Shown: positions 1 through 9,186, numbered from the stretch's first letter. The stretch is DNA of 64,000 nt from Streptomyces collinus Tu 365 (GCF_000444875.1 NC_021985.1:7026170-7090169), one strand, 5' to 3'. Numbers and translations: made by a program. The notes: a model not told the origin generated them from the letters alone.

Positions 1-49
1 CGTCCCGCGCCCGCCCCTCGGGGCGTGCCGGTTCTTCGGCGCCGGTCAT
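1..49 (-). CDS. start of an unidentified protein, cut by the window edge
   Basis: On the minus strand an ATG at 47-49 follows AAGGAA at a good Shine-Dalgarno distance, and the frame stays open to the edge (16 codons, reading MTGAEEPARPEGRAR). The residues are polar and charged, and no family can be assigned from so little sequence. It lies beyond the pentose phosphate operon and its terminators, so it would be an independent transcription unit in the same direction. It could also be spurious. Confidence 0.4.
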   Translation of the reverse strand, partial: MTGAEEPARPEGRARD

Positions 50-102
50 CGGGTTCCTTCGGGCGTGGGGCAGTGCCGGTGATTCTAGAAGGAGGCCCGC
101 CG

Positions 103-131
103 GGGCGTCCCGGGTTCTGTCCGGGACGCCC
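103..131. terminator. perfect 11-bp stem, possible second terminator
   Basis: Arms GGGCGTCCCGG and CCGGGACGCCC enclose a 7-nt loop. There is no U-tract, as is usual in Streptomyces. It lies downstream of the stronger stem at 238-272 with respect to the minus-strand operon, and could act as a back-up terminator or belong to the leader of the gene at the left edge. Confidence 0.5.
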
Positions 132-237
132 GTCACACCGGCTTCGGGCCTGCCGGGTCCTGCCGGGGACGGCCCGCGACACCCGTACCGGGCGGCGGGA
201 CGGTAGACGGTATACACCTGTTCGTGCCCGGCAACGC

Positions 238-272
238 CGCGGCCCGGGTCACACGGGGTGACCCGGGCCGCG
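238..272 (-). terminator. terminator of the pentose phosphate operon
   Basis: A perfect 15-bp GC-rich stem with a 5-nt loop (ACGGG) sits 11 nt past the stop codon of the histidine phosphatase, the last gene of the minus-strand operon. No U-run follows, so this is the L-shaped-stem type without a tail that is common in actinomycetes. Confidence 0.8.
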
Positions 273-283
273 ATGGCGCACTG

Positions 284-877
284 TCAGGGGCGTCTGTTCC
301 ACTCGGCGATCACGGGGCGCCCGTGCTCCGTGGAGAGCCGGCCGACCGTGCCGGTCGCGAGCTGGAAGAGGCGGCCCTCGGCGGGCGCCAGGCCCAGCCG
401 GCGGGCGGTGAGCACCCGCAGGAAGTGGGCGTGCGCCACGAGGACGACGTCACCGGTGTCCGCGGCGAGCGCCGCGTCCACCCGGGCCAGCACCCGGTCG
501 GCCCGGGCCCCGACCGCCTCGGGCGACTCGCCGGGGTGCCCCTCGGGACCGGGCGGCACGCCGTCCGTCCACAGATCCCAGCCGGGCCGGTCGCGGTGGA
601 TGTCGGCCGTGGTGACGCCCTCGTAGCCGCCGTAGTCCCACTCGTGCAGCTCGGGTTCGGGCACGGCGCCGGTCAGGCCCGCCAGCTCGGCGGTGCGTAC
701 GGCGCGGCCCAGCGGGCTCGTCAGCACCAGGGCGTAGGTCCGTCCGGTGAGCAGCGGAGCGAGGGACTTGGCCTGTTCCTCACCGAGCGTGGTCAGCGGC
801 AGGTCGGTCCAGCTGGTGTGCTGTCCCGACCTGCTCCACTCCGTCTCACCGTGGCGGACCAGCAGGAGGTCCCCCAC
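284..877 (-). CDS. histidine phosphatase (phosphoglycerate mutase-like) family protein
   Basis: 197 aa, GTG start with GAAGGA about 10 nt upstream. The N-terminus carries the phosphohistidine signature LLLVRHGETEW (residues 4-14), and the second catalytic region VVLVAHAHFLRVL is near residue 150, as in the phosphoglycerate mutase/phosphatase superfamily. The gene begins 6 nt after gnd and is the last cistron of the tkt-tal-zwf-opcA-pgi-gnd unit, so a sugar-phosphate or acid phosphatase role linked to that pathway is a fair inference. Substrate cannot be read from sequence; the small size argues for a phosphatase rather than a glycolytic mutase. Confidence 0.85.
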   Translation of the reverse strand: MGDLLLVRHGETEWSRSGQHTSWTDLPLTTLGEEQAKSLAPLLTGRTYALVLTSPLGRAVRTAELAGLTGAVPEPELHEWDYGGYEGVTTADIHRDRPGWDLWTDGVPPGPEGHPGESPEAVGARADRVLARVDAALAADTGDVVLVAHAHFLRVLTARRLGLAPAEGRLFQLATGTVGRLSTEHGRPVIAEWNRRP

Positions 878-883
878 GGCCGG

Positions 884-1762
884 TCAGTCCTTCTTCTCGA
901 CGGCGTGCCCGCCGAACTGGTTGCGCAGCGCCGCGATCATCTTCATCTGCGGGGAGTCGTCCTGGCGGGAGGCGAACCGGGCGAAGAGCGAGGCGGTGAT
1001 CGCCGGGAGCGGCACCGCGTTGTCGATGGCCGCCTCGACGGTCCAGCGGCCCTCGCCGGAGTCCTCCGCGTAGCCGCGCAGCTGGTTCAGGTGCTCGTCC
1101 TCGTCCAGGGCGTTGACCGCGAGGTCGAGCAGCCAGGAGCGGATGACGGTGCCCTCCTGCCAGGAGCGGAAGACCTCGCGGACGTTGTCCACCGACTTGA
1201 CCTTCTCCAGCAGTTCCCAGCCCTCGGCGTAGGCCTGCATCATCGCGTACTCGATGCCGTTGTGGACCATCTTCGAGAAGTGGCCCGCGCCGACCCGGCC
1301 CGCGTGGACGTAGCCGTACGGGCCCTCGGGCTTGAGCGCGTCGAAGACCGGCCGCAGCCGCTCCACGTGCTCCTTGTCGCCGCCCACCATGAGGGCGTAG
1401 CCGTTCTCCAGGCCCCACACGCCGCCGGAGACGCCCGCGTCGACGAAGCCGATGCCCTTCACGCCGAGTTCGGCGGCGTGCTTCTCGTCGTCCGTCCAGC
1501 GGGAGTTGCCGCCGTCGACCACCGTGTCGCCCTCGGACAGCAGGTCCTTGAGCTCGTCGATGACGCCCTGGGTGGCGGTGCCGGCCGGGACCATCACCCA
1601 CACCGTGCGGGGCGCCTCCAGCTTCTCGACCAGTTCTTCGAGGCTCTTGACGTCGGAGACTTCGGGGTTGCGGTCGTAGCCGACGACGGTGTGGCCGGCG
1701 CGGCGGATCCGCTCGCGCATGTTGCCGCCCATCTTGCCGAGACCGATGAGACCGAGCTGCAT
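884..1762 (-). CDS. gnd: 6-phosphogluconate dehydrogenase, decarboxylating (short type)
   Basis: 292 aa. Converts 6-phosphogluconate to ribulose 5-phosphate, CO2 and NAD(P)H. The Rossmann motif GLIGLGKMGGNM is at residues 4-15, followed by GGNSRW (about 98) and the catalytic KMVHNGIEYAMMQ segment (about 172). The protein is of the roughly 300-residue GntZ/YqeC class rather than the 470-residue dimeric class, and that short class often prefers NAD, so cofactor should not be assumed. The ATG at 1762 is preferred over upstream in-frame starts because GGAGAA precedes it and the extension is Arg-rich noncoding-like. It starts 2 nt after the pgi stop. Confidence 0.93.
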   Translation of the reverse strand: MQLGLIGLGKMGGNMRERIRRAGHTVVGYDRNPEVSDVKSLEELVEKLEAPRTVWVMVPAGTATQGVIDELKDLLSEGDTVVDGGNSRWTDDEKHAAELGVKGIGFVDAGVSGGVWGLENGYALMVGGDKEHVERLRPVFDALKPEGPYGYVHAGRVGAGHFSKMVHNGIEYAMMQAYAEGWELLEKVKSVDNVREVFRSWQEGTVIRSWLLDLAVNALDEDEHLNQLRGYAEDSGEGRWTVEAAIDNAVPLPAITASLFARFASRQDDSPQMKMIAALRNQFGGHAVEKKD

Positions 1763-1764
1763 GA

Positions 1765-3429
1765 TCAGTTCTCCGATGCGTTCTTGAGAGTGCGGTAGGC
1801 GGCGACGAGGGCCGTGGTGGAGGGGTCGAGGCCGGGCACGTCGGCGCCTTCGGTGAGGGCGGGTTCGACGCGCTTGGCGAGGACCTTGCCGAGCTCCACG
1901 CCCCACTGGTCGAAGGAGTCGATGTTCCAGATCGCGCCCTGCACGAACACCTTGTGCTCGTAGAGGGCGATGAGCTGGCCGAGGACGGACGGGGTCAGTT
2001 CGCGGGCGAGGATCGTCGTCGTCGGCCGGTCGCCCGGGAACGTCTTGTGCGGGACCAGTTCCTCCGGCACGCCCTCCGCGCGGACCTCCTCGGCCGTCTT
2101 GCCGAAGGCGAGGGCCTGGGTCTGGGCGAAGAAGTTCGCCATCAACAGGTCGTGCTGGGCCTTGAGTTCACCGCTCAGCTCGGCGACCGGCCTGGCGAAG
2201 CCGATGAAGTCCGCCGGGATCAGCTTCGTGCCCTGGTGGATGAGCTGGTAGTAGGCGTGCTGCCCGTTGGTGCCGGGCGTGCCCCAGACCACCGGCCCGG
2301 TCTGCCACTGCACCGGACGCCCGTCGCGCTGCACCGACTTGCCGTTGGACTCCATGTCGAGCTGCTGGAGATAGGCGGTGAACTTGGACAGGTAGTGCGA
2401 GTACGGCAGCACCGCGTGGGTCTGCGCGTCGTGGAAGTTGTTGTACCAGATACCCAACAGCCCGAGCAGCAGCGGGGCGTTGGCCTCGGCGGGCGCGGTG
2501 CGGAAGTGGTCGTCGACCAGGCGGAAGCCGTCCAGCATCTCGCGGAAGCGGTCCGGGCCGATCGCGATCATCAGGGACAGGCCGATCGCGGAGTCGTACG
2601 AGTAGCGGCCGCCGACCCAGTCCCAGAACTCGAACATGTTGGCCGTGTCGATGCCGAAGTCCGACACCTTCTCCGCGTTCGTGGACAGCGCCACGAAGTG
2701 CTTGGCCACCGCCTTCTCGTCCCCGTCGAAGGCGTTGAGCAGCCAGGAGCGGGCCGAGGTGGCGTTGGTGATCGTCTCGATGGTGGTGAACGTCTTGGAC
2801 GCGACGATGAACAGCGTCTCGGCCGGGTCCAGGTCGCGGGTGGCCTCGTGCAGGTCGGCGCCGTCCACGTTGGAGACGAAACGGAACGTCAACTCCCGGG
2901 CGGTGAAGGCGCGCAGGGCCTCGTAGGCCATGGCGGGGCCGAGGTCGGAGCCGCCGATGCCGATGTTGACGACGTTCCTGATGCGCCTGCCGGTGTGGCC
3001 GGTCCACTCGCCGGAGCGCACCCGCTCGGCGAAGCCGGCCATCTTGTCCAGAACGGCGTGCACGGCCGGTACGACGTTCTCGCCGTCGACCTCGACGACC
3101 GCGCCGGGCGCGGCCCGCAGCGCGGTGTGCAGCACCGCCCGGTTCTCGGTGACGTTGATCCTCTCACCGCGGAACATGGCGTCCCGCAGACCGAAGACGT
3201 CGGTGGCGGCGGCGAGTTCGCGCAGCAGCGCGAGCGTCTCGTCGGTGATCAGGTGCTTGCTGTAGTCGATGTGCAGATCGCCGACCCGGACGACGTACCG
3301 CTCGGCGCGGCCGGGGTCCGTGGCGAACAGCTCGCGCAGGCGAGGCTGTCCCTCGGCGCGGTGGTCGGCCAGGGCCGTCCACTCGGGCCGGTGGGTGAGC
3401 ACGGGGGTGTCTGACGGTGCGTCGGACAT
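1765..3429 (-). CDS. pgi: glucose-6-phosphate isomerase
   Basis: 554 aa, full length for the family. Interconverts glucose 6-phosphate and fructose 6-phosphate in the cytoplasm. Visible signatures are VNIGIGGSDLGPAMAYEAL (about 150-168), GGRYSYDSAIGLSLMIAIG (about 268-286), and the C-terminal DQWGVELGKVLAKR. It sits one base after the opcA stop and just before gnd, so it is surely co-transcribed. Placing pgi inside the operon lets fructose 6-phosphate made by transaldolase and transketolase be returned to glucose 6-phosphate, which allows cyclic operation of the oxidative pathway. Confidence 0.96.
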   Translation of the reverse strand: MSDAPSDTPVLTHRPEWTALADHRAEGQPRLRELFATDPGRAERYVVRVGDLHIDYSKHLITDETLALLRELAAATDVFGLRDAMFRGERINVTENRAVLHTALRAAPGAVVEVDGENVVPAVHAVLDKMAGFAERVRSGEWTGHTGRRIRNVVNIGIGGSDLGPAMAYEALRAFTARELTFRFVSNVDGADLHEATRDLDPAETLFIVASKTFTTIETITNATSARSWLLNAFDGDEKAVAKHFVALSTNAEKVSDFGIDTANMFEFWDWVGGRYSYDSAIGLSLMIAIGPDRFREMLDGFRLVDDHFRTAPAEANAPLLLGLLGIWYNNFHDAQTHAVLPYSHYLSKFTAYLQQLDMESNGKSVQRDGRPVQWQTGPVVWGTPGTNGQHAYYQLIHQGTKLIPADFIGFARPVAELSGELKAQHDLLMANFFAQTQALAFGKTAEEVRAEGVPEELVPHKTFPGDRPTTTILARELTPSVLGQLIALYEHKVFVQGAIWNIDSFDQWGVELGKVLAKRVEPALTEGADVPGLDPSTTALVAAYRTLKNASEN

Positions 3430-3430
3430 G

Positions 3431-4357
3431 TCAGGCGTTCTCCTTGGTGGCCTCGCCGGTGAGGGCGATGGCGTACATCTCGTCGGCGTCGAGGCGGCGC
3501 AGCTCCTCGGCGATGAGTTCGGAGGTGGCGCGGACCTTCAGGGCGAGGGTGCGCGGCGGCTGGCCCGGCAGGGTCAGCGTGGCGAGCGGCCCTTCCGGCC
3601 GGTCGATGACGATCTCGCCGTTGGCGGTGCCGAGCCGCACGGCCGTGACGACCGGGCCTGCGCTGACCACCCGGTCCACGGTGACGCCCAGGCGGGCCTC
3701 CAGCCAGCGCGACAGCAGTTCGGCGCTGGGGTTGTCCTGCTCGGCCTCGACGGCCGCGGAGGTCACCTCGGTGCGGGCCTGGTCCAGCGCGGCGGCCAGC
3801 ATGGACCGCCACAGCGTGAGCCGGGTCCAGGCGAGGTCCGTGTCGCCGGGGGCGTAGGTGCGGCTGCGGGTGTCCAGGACCTCCATCGGCCGCTCCACCG
3901 CGTACAGGTCGGTGATGCGGCGCTGGGCCAGCGCGCCCAGCGGGTCCTTGGCCGGGGCGTCGGGCGCGTCCACCGGCCACCACACGACCACCGGGGCGTC
4001 CGGCAGCAGCAGCGGCAGCACCACGGAGTCGGCGTGGTCGGACACCTCGCCGTAGGTGCGCAGCACGACGGTCTCGCCGGTGCCGGCCTCGGAACCGACC
4101 CGGACCTCGGCGTCGAGCCGGGAGTGGGTGCGGTCGCGCAGGGTGCGGGCGTGCCGCTTGATGACGACCAGGGTCCGCGAGGGGTGTTCGCGCGAGGCGT
4201 CCTCCGCGGCCTTGATCGAGTCGTAGGCGTTCTCCTCGTCCGTGACGATGACCATCGTCAGGACCATGCCCACGGCCGGGGTGCCGATGGCGCGGCGTCC
4301 CCGCACCAGCGCCTTGTTGATCTTGCTTGCCGTGGTGTCGGTCAGGTCGATCTTCAT
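3431..4357 (-). CDS. opcA: glucose-6-phosphate dehydrogenase assembly protein OpcA
   Basis: 308 aa. OpcA is an accessory protein required for assembly or full activity of glucose-6-phosphate dehydrogenase in cyanobacteria and actinomycetes. The N-terminus MKIDLTDTTASKINKAL and the block LVVIKRHAR (about 62-70) followed by the central VWWPVDAPD are typical of actinobacterial OpcA. The ATG overlaps the zwf stop by 4 nt (ATGA, 4354-4357), implying translational coupling with its partner enzyme. The longer frame extending to 4945 is only an antisense-like extension into zwf. Confidence 0.93.
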   Translation of the reverse strand: MKIDLTDTTASKINKALVRGRRAIGTPAVGMVLTMVIVTDEENAYDSIKAAEDASREHPSRTLVVIKRHARTLRDRTHSRLDAEVRVGSEAGTGETVVLRTYGEVSDHADSVVLPLLLPDAPVVVWWPVDAPDAPAKDPLGALAQRRITDLYAVERPMEVLDTRSRTYAPGDTDLAWTRLTLWRSMLAAALDQARTEVTSAAVEAEQDNPSAELLSRWLEARLGVTVDRVVSAGPVVTAVRLGTANGEIVIDRPEGPLATLTLPGQPPRTLALKVRATSELIAEELRRLDADEMYAIALTGEATKENA

Positions 4358-5949
4358 GGCCTGCGCCAGCTCCGTCCGTCTCGTGCGAGCATCTCGTCCG
4401 CTTCCTTCGGGCCCCAGCTGCCCGACGGGTACTGCGCGGGGCTGCCGTGCGCCGCCCAGTACCCCTCGATCGGGTCCAGGATCTTCCAGGACTCTTCCAC
4501 TTCCTGGTGACGGGGGAACAGGTTGGCGTCGCCGAGCAGCACGTCCAGGATGAGCCGCTCGTACGCCTCCGGGCTGGACTCGGTGAAGGACTCGCCGTAG
4601 GCGAAGTCCATCGACACGTCCCGGATCTCCATCGAGGTGCCCGGCACCTTGGAGCCGAACCGCACGGTCATGCCCTCGTCGGGCTGGACGCGGATGACGA
4701 TCGCGTTCGAGCCCAGCTCCTCGGTGGCGGTGGAGTCGAAGGGGGAGTGCGGGGCCCGCTTGAAGACCACCGCGATCTCGGTGACCCGGCGGCCAAGACG
4801 CTTGCCGGCCCGCAGGTAGAAGGGGACGCCCGCCCAGCGGCGGTTGTCGATGCCCAGCTTGAGCGCGGCGTAGGTGTCGGTCTTCGACTGCGGGTCGATG
4901 CCGTCCTCCTCCAGATAGCCGACGACCTTCTCGCCGCCCTGCCATCCGGCCGCGTACTGGCCGCGCACGGTGTGCATGCCGAGGTCCTCCGGCAGCCGCA
5001 CCGACTTCAGCACCTTCAGCTTCTCGGTGAGCAGCGCCTCCGCGTCGAACGCGATGGGCTCCTCCATGGCGGTCAGCGCCATCAGCTGCAGCAGGTGGTT
5101 CTGGATGACGTCACGGGCGGCGCCGATGCCGTCGTAGTACCCCGCGCGGCCGCCGATGCCGATGTCCTCGGCCATGGTGATCTGTACGTGGTCGACGTAC
5201 GACCGGTTCCAGATCGGCTCGTACATCTGGTTGGCGAAGCGCAGCGCCAGGATGTTCTGGACGGTCTCCTTGCCGAGGTAGTGGTCGATCCGGAACACCT
5301 GGTCCGGCTCGAACACGTCGTGCACGATCGCGTTCAGGGCCTGGGCGCTGGCCAGGTCGTGGCCGAACGGCTTCTCGATCACCGCGCGCCGCCAGGAGCC
5401 CTCCTCGGGCGGGCTCGCCAGGCCGTGCTTCTTCAGCTGCTGCACGACCTTCGGGAAGAACTTCGGCGGCACCGAGAGGTAGAACGCGAAGTTGCCGCCG
5501 GTGCCGCGGGAGGCGTCCAGCTCGTCGACGGCGTCCTTGAGCTGCTTGAACGCGGTGTCGTCGTCGAAGTCGCCGGGGATGAACCGCATGCCCTCGGCGA
5601 GCTGCTGCCACACCTCCTCACGGAACGGGGTGCGCGAGTGCTCCCGCACCGCGTCGTGCACGACCTCGGCGAAGTCCTGGTCCTCCCAGTCCCGGCGGGC
5701 GAACCCGACCAGCGAGAAGCCCGGCGGCAGCAGACCGCGGTTGGCCAGGTCGTACACGGCCGGCATCAGCTTCTTGCGGGACAGGTCGCCGGTCACACCG
5801 AAGATGACCAGGCCGGAGGGGCCCGCGATGCGGGGCAGCCGGCGGTCGCGGGGGTCGCGCAGCGGGTTCACCCAGTCGGCGGCCGGGCCGACCGGCACGC
5901 GCACCTCCTCGGCGGCGGGTGTCCCGTCTTTCGGGGCCTTGGTCGTCAT
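4354..5949 (-). CDS. zwf: glucose-6-phosphate 1-dehydrogenase
   Basis: 531 aa. Oxidises glucose 6-phosphate to 6-phosphogluconolactone with NADP. The coenzyme-binding motif GVTGDLSRKKLMP is near residues 50-62, and the active-site signature RIDHYLGKE is at about 218-226. The start ATG overlaps the tal stop by one base (TAATG). A non-catalytic N-terminal tail of about 45 residues precedes the Rossmann fold. No 6-phosphogluconolactonase (pgl) gene follows, so lactone hydrolysis must be spontaneous or served by a gene elsewhere. Confidence 0.96.
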   Translation of the reverse strand: MTTKAPKDGTPAAEEVRVPVGPAADWVNPLRDPRDRRLPRIAGPSGLVIFGVTGDLSRKKLMPAVYDLANRGLLPPGFSLVGFARRDWEDQDFAEVVHDAVREHSRTPFREEVWQQLAEGMRFIPGDFDDDTAFKQLKDAVDELDASRGTGGNFAFYLSVPPKFFPKVVQQLKKHGLASPPEEGSWRRAVIEKPFGHDLASAQALNAIVHDVFEPDQVFRIDHYLGKETVQNILALRFANQMYEPIWNRSYVDHVQITMAEDIGIGGRAGYYDGIGAARDVIQNHLLQLMALTAMEEPIAFDAEALLTEKLKVLKSVRLPEDLGMHTVRGQYAAGWQGGEKVVGYLEEDGIDPQSKTDTYAALKLGIDNRRWAGVPFYLRAGKRLGRRVTEIAVVFKRAPHSPFDSTATEELGSNAIVIRVQPDEGMTVRFGSKVPGTSMEIRDVSMDFAYGESFTESSPEAYERLILDVLLGDANLFPRHQEVEESWKILDPIEGYWAAHGSPAQYPSGSWGPKEADEMLARDGRSWRRP

Positions 5950-7091
5950 TACGCGTCAACTCCCTTGCTGTCCAGGGACTTGGTGACGGCGTCCAGCAGT
6001 TCCTGCCAGGCCGTCCCGAACTTGGCGACGCCCTCGTCCTCCAGCTGCTGGACGACCTCGTCGTAGGAGATGCCGAGCCGCTCCACGGCGGCGAGGTCCG
6101 CGCGGGCCTGCTCGTAACCGCCGGTCACCGTGTCGCCCGTGATCTCGCCGTGGTCGGCGGCGGCCCGCAGGGTGGCCTCCGGCATCGTGTTCACGGTGCC
6201 GGGCGCGACCAGCTCGTCCACGTACAGCGTGTCCTTGTACGCGGGATCCTTCACACCGGTGGAGGCCCACAGCGGACGCTGCCGGTTCGCGCCCGCCTTC
6301 GCCAGCGCGTCCCAGCGGCCGGAGGCGAAGACCTCCTCGTACGCCTCGTAGGCGAGCCGCGCGTTGGCGAGGGCCGCCCGGCCCTTGAGCGCCAGGGCCT
6401 CGTCGGTGCCGAGGGCGGTGAGCCGCTTGTCGATCTCGGAGTCCACGCGGGAGACGAAGAACGACGCCACCGAGTGGATCGTGGACAGGTCCAGGCCGCG
6501 CTCGCGGGCCTTCTCCAGGCCGGCCAGGTAGGCGTCCATGACCGCGCGGTAGCGCTCCAGGGAGAAGATCAGCGTCACGTTGACGCTGATACCCAGACCG
6601 ATGACCTCGGTGATCGCCGGCAGGCCCGCCCGGGTGGCCGGGATCTTGATCATCACGTTGGGGCGGTCGACCAGCCAGGCCAGCTGCCTGGCCTCGGCGA
6701 CGGTCGCCTTCTCGTCGTGCGCGAGGCGCGGGTCGACCTCGATGGAGACCCGTCCGTCGCGGCCGTCCGAGGCGGTGTAGACGGTATGCAGTACGTCGGC
6801 GGCGGCGCGCACGTCGGCGGTCGTCATCATCCGCACGGCCTCCTCGACCGTGACACCGCGCACCGCGAGGTCGGTCAGCTGCTCCTCGTAGCCCTCGCCC
6901 GAGCCGATGGCCGCCTGGAAGATCGACGGGTTGGTGGTGACGCCCACGACACCGCCGTTCGCCACCAGCTCCGCCAGGCCGCCCGAGGCGATGCGGGTGC
7001 GCGACAGGTCGTCGAGCCAGACCGACACCCCCTCGTCGGCGAGGCGCTTGAGGGCTCCCGGGGTCCCGATTGCTTCGGTCACAGTGATCAT
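5949..7091 (-). CDS. tal: transaldolase
   Basis: 380 aa, the long actinobacterial/cyanobacterial transaldolase type. Transfers dihydroxyacetone units between sedoheptulose 7-phosphate and glyceraldehyde 3-phosphate. The conserved GVTTNPSIFQAAI is at about 49-61, and the Schiff-base lysine lies in VMIKIPATRAGLPAI (about 145). The ATG at 7091 follows AGGAAAG at a correct distance; the longer frame to 7211 overlaps the tkt 3' end and is rejected. It lies 19 nt after tkt. Confidence 0.95.
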   Translation of the reverse strand: MITVTEAIGTPGALKRLADEGVSVWLDDLSRTRIASGGLAELVANGGVVGVTTNPSIFQAAIGSGEGYEEQLTDLAVRGVTVEEAVRMMTTADVRAAADVLHTVYTASDGRDGRVSIEVDPRLAHDEKATVAEARQLAWLVDRPNVMIKIPATRAGLPAITEVIGLGISVNVTLIFSLERYRAVMDAYLAGLEKARERGLDLSTIHSVASFFVSRVDSEIDKRLTALGTDEALALKGRAALANARLAYEAYEEVFASGRWDALAKAGANRQRPLWASTGVKDPAYKDTLYVDELVAPGTVNTMPEATLRAAADHGEITGDTVTGGYEQARADLAAVERLGISYDEVVQQLEDEGVAKFGTAWQELLDAVTKSLDSKGVDA

Positions 7092-7110
7092 CTTTCCTAT
7101 CGCGTCGGTA

Positions 7111-9186
7111 TCAGGCGTGCGCGGCGGCCAGCGAGGCGCGGGCAGCGGCGGCGACGTTCTCGGGGGTGAAGCCGAACTCGGCGAACAGTGTGGTCGCATC
7201 GGCGGAGGCACCGAAGTGTTCGAGGGAGACGATCCGGCCTGCGTCCCCGACGAACCGGTGCCAGGTCAGGCCGATCCCGGCCTCGACGGCGACCCGCGCC
7301 CGCACGGCCGGCGGCAGGACGCCGTCGCGGTAGGCCCGCGGCTGCTCCTCGAACCACTCCACGGACGGCATGGACACCACCCGCGTGCCGATCCCCTCGG
7401 CCTCCAGCAGCTCCCGCGCGGCGACGGCGAGCTGCACCTCGGAACCGGTCGCGATGACGATCACCTCCGGGGTCTCGGTCGACGACTCGCGCAGGACATA
7501 GCCGCCCTTGGCCGCGTCCTCGTGGGGCGCGTACGTCGGCACGCCCTGGCGGGACAGCGCGAGTCCGTGCGGGGCCGGGTCGGTGGCGTGCCTCTTCAGG
7601 ATCTCGGCCCAGGCGATCGCGGTCTCGTTGGCGTCCGCCGGGCGGACGACGTTCAGGCCCGGAATCGCGCGCAGCGAGGCGAGGTGCTCGACCGGCTGGT
7701 GGGTGGGGCCGTCCTCGCCGAGACCGATGGAGTCGTGCGTCCACACGTACGTCACCGGCAGCTGCATCAGCGCCGACATCCGTACGGCGTTGCGCATGTA
7801 GTCGGAGAACACCAGGAAGGTGCCGCCGTAGATCCGGGTGTTGCCGTGCAGGGCGATGCCGTTCATCTCCGCGGCCATGGAGAACTCGCGGATGCCGAAG
7901 TGGACCGTACGGCCGTACGGGTCTGCCTCGGGCAGCGGGTTGCCCGCCGGCAGGAAGGAGCTGCCCTTGTCGATGGTGGTGTTGTTGGAGCCGGCGAGGT
8001 CGGCGGAGCCGCCCCACAGCTCGGGGATCACCGGGCCGAGGGCCTGCAGCACCTTGCCGGAGGCGGCGCGGGTGGCCACCGACCGGCCCTCCTCGAACAC
8101 CGGCAGGGCGTCCTGCCAGCCCTCGGGCAGCTCGCCCTTGCTGATCCGGTCGAAGAGCGCGGCGCGCTCGGGCTGGTCGGCACGCCACTCGGCGATGCGC
8201 TTGTCCCAGGCCGCGTGCGCCTCGGCGCCCCGGTCCAGGGCCCGGCGGGTGTGCCGCAGCACCTCTTCGGAGACCTCGAAGGTCTGCTCAGGGTCGAAGC
8301 CGAGGAGCCGCTTCGTGGCCGCGATCTCGTCCTCGCCGAGCGCCGAGCCGTGGGAGGCCTCGGTGTTCCGCGCGTTCGGGGCGGGCCAGGCGATGACCGT
8401 GCGCAGTGCGATGATCGACGGCCGTCCGGTCTCGTCCCGTGCCTCGCCCAGCGCCGCGTGGAGCGAGGGCACGTCGATGTCGCCGTCGGCGGTGGGCTCG
8501 ACGCGCAGGGTGTGCCAGCCGTAGGCCTCGTAGCGCTTCAGTACGTCCTCGGAGAAGGCGGTCGCGGTGTCGCCCTCGATGGAGATGTGGTTGTCGTCGT
8601 AGAGGAAGACCAGGTTGCCGAGCCTCTGGTGGCCGGCGAGGGAGGAGGCCTCGGCGGAGACGCCCTCCTCCAGGTCGCCGTCGGAGACGATCGCCCAGAC
8701 GGTGTGGTCGAAGGGGGACTCGCCCTCAGGCGCGTCCGGGTCGAACAGACCGCGCTCGTAGCGGGCGGCCATGGCCATGCCCACCGCGTTCGCCACGCCC
8801 TGGCCCAGCGGGCCGGTGGTGGTCTCCACACCGGCGGTGTGCCCGTACTCCGGATGACCGGGCGTCTTCGAGCCGTGCGTGCGGAACGCCTTCAGGTCGT
8901 CGAGGCTCAGTTCGTACCCGGAGAGGAAGAGCTGGGTGTAGAGCGTCAGGGAGGTGTGGCCGGGGGACAGCACGAAGCGGTCACGGCCGGTCCACTCCGG
9001 GTCGGCCGGGTCATGCCGCATCACCTTCTGAAAGATCGTGTACGCGGCAGGCGCCAGGCTCATCGCGGTGCCCGGGTGGCCGTTGCCGACCTTCTGCACG
9101 GCATCTGCCGCGAGAAGCCTGGCGGTGTCCACGGCACGCCGGTCGAGATCGGTCCACTCGAAGCCGTCGGATGTCTGCGTGCTCAT
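7111..9186 (-). CDS. tkt: transketolase
   Basis: 691 aa. Thiamine diphosphate enzyme moving two-carbon units between pentose, heptose and hexose phosphates. The N-terminal GNGHPGTAMSLAPAAY, the TPP/Mg motif SDGDLEEGVSAEA (about 155-167) and the pyrimidine-domain motif HDSIGLGEDGPTHQPVEHLA (about 468) are all intact. The ATG at 9186 is preferred over an in-frame TTG 21 nt upstream because GAGGA lies 10 nt before it. This is the promoter-proximal gene of the seven-gene operon. From memory, Streptomyces carries two such clusters; this one matches the SCO6663-6657 copy. Confidence 0.95.
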   Translation of the reverse strand: MSTQTSDGFEWTDLDRRAVDTARLLAADAVQKVGNGHPGTAMSLAPAAYTIFQKVMRHDPADPEWTGRDRFVLSPGHTSLTLYTQLFLSGYELSLDDLKAFRTHGSKTPGHPEYGHTAGVETTTGPLGQGVANAVGMAMAARYERGLFDPDAPEGESPFDHTVWAIVSDGDLEEGVSAEASSLAGHQRLGNLVFLYDDNHISIEGDTATAFSEDVLKRYEAYGWHTLRVEPTADGDIDVPSLHAALGEARDETGRPSIIALRTVIAWPAPNARNTEASHGSALGEDEIAATKRLLGFDPEQTFEVSEEVLRHTRRALDRGAEAHAAWDKRIAEWRADQPERAALFDRISKGELPEGWQDALPVFEEGRSVATRAASGKVLQALGPVIPELWGGSADLAGSNNTTIDKGSSFLPAGNPLPEADPYGRTVHFGIREFSMAAEMNGIALHGNTRIYGGTFLVFSDYMRNAVRMSALMQLPVTYVWTHDSIGLGEDGPTHQPVEHLASLRAIPGLNVVRPADANETAIAWAEILKRHATDPAPHGLALSRQGVPTYAPHEDAAKGGYVLRESSTETPEVIVIATGSEVQLAVAARELLEAEGIGTRVVSMPSVEWFEEQPRAYRDGVLPPAVRARVAVEAGIGLTWHRFVGDAGRIVSLEHFGASADATTLFAEFGFTPENVAAAARASLAAAHA

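Noticed and set aside
224..1798. 524-codon plus-strand open frame opposite gnd and the phosphatase gene
   Set aside because: Shadow of GC-rich codon usage; no ribosome site, no family features, and both real genes lie on the minus strand. The same reasoning removes the other long antisense frames, e.g. 1954-3414, 4327-6066 and 27358-30219.
4358..4945. Long N-terminal extension of OpcA
   Set aside because: It would lie entirely within zwf in another frame; the ATG at 4357 with ATGA coupling is the natural start.
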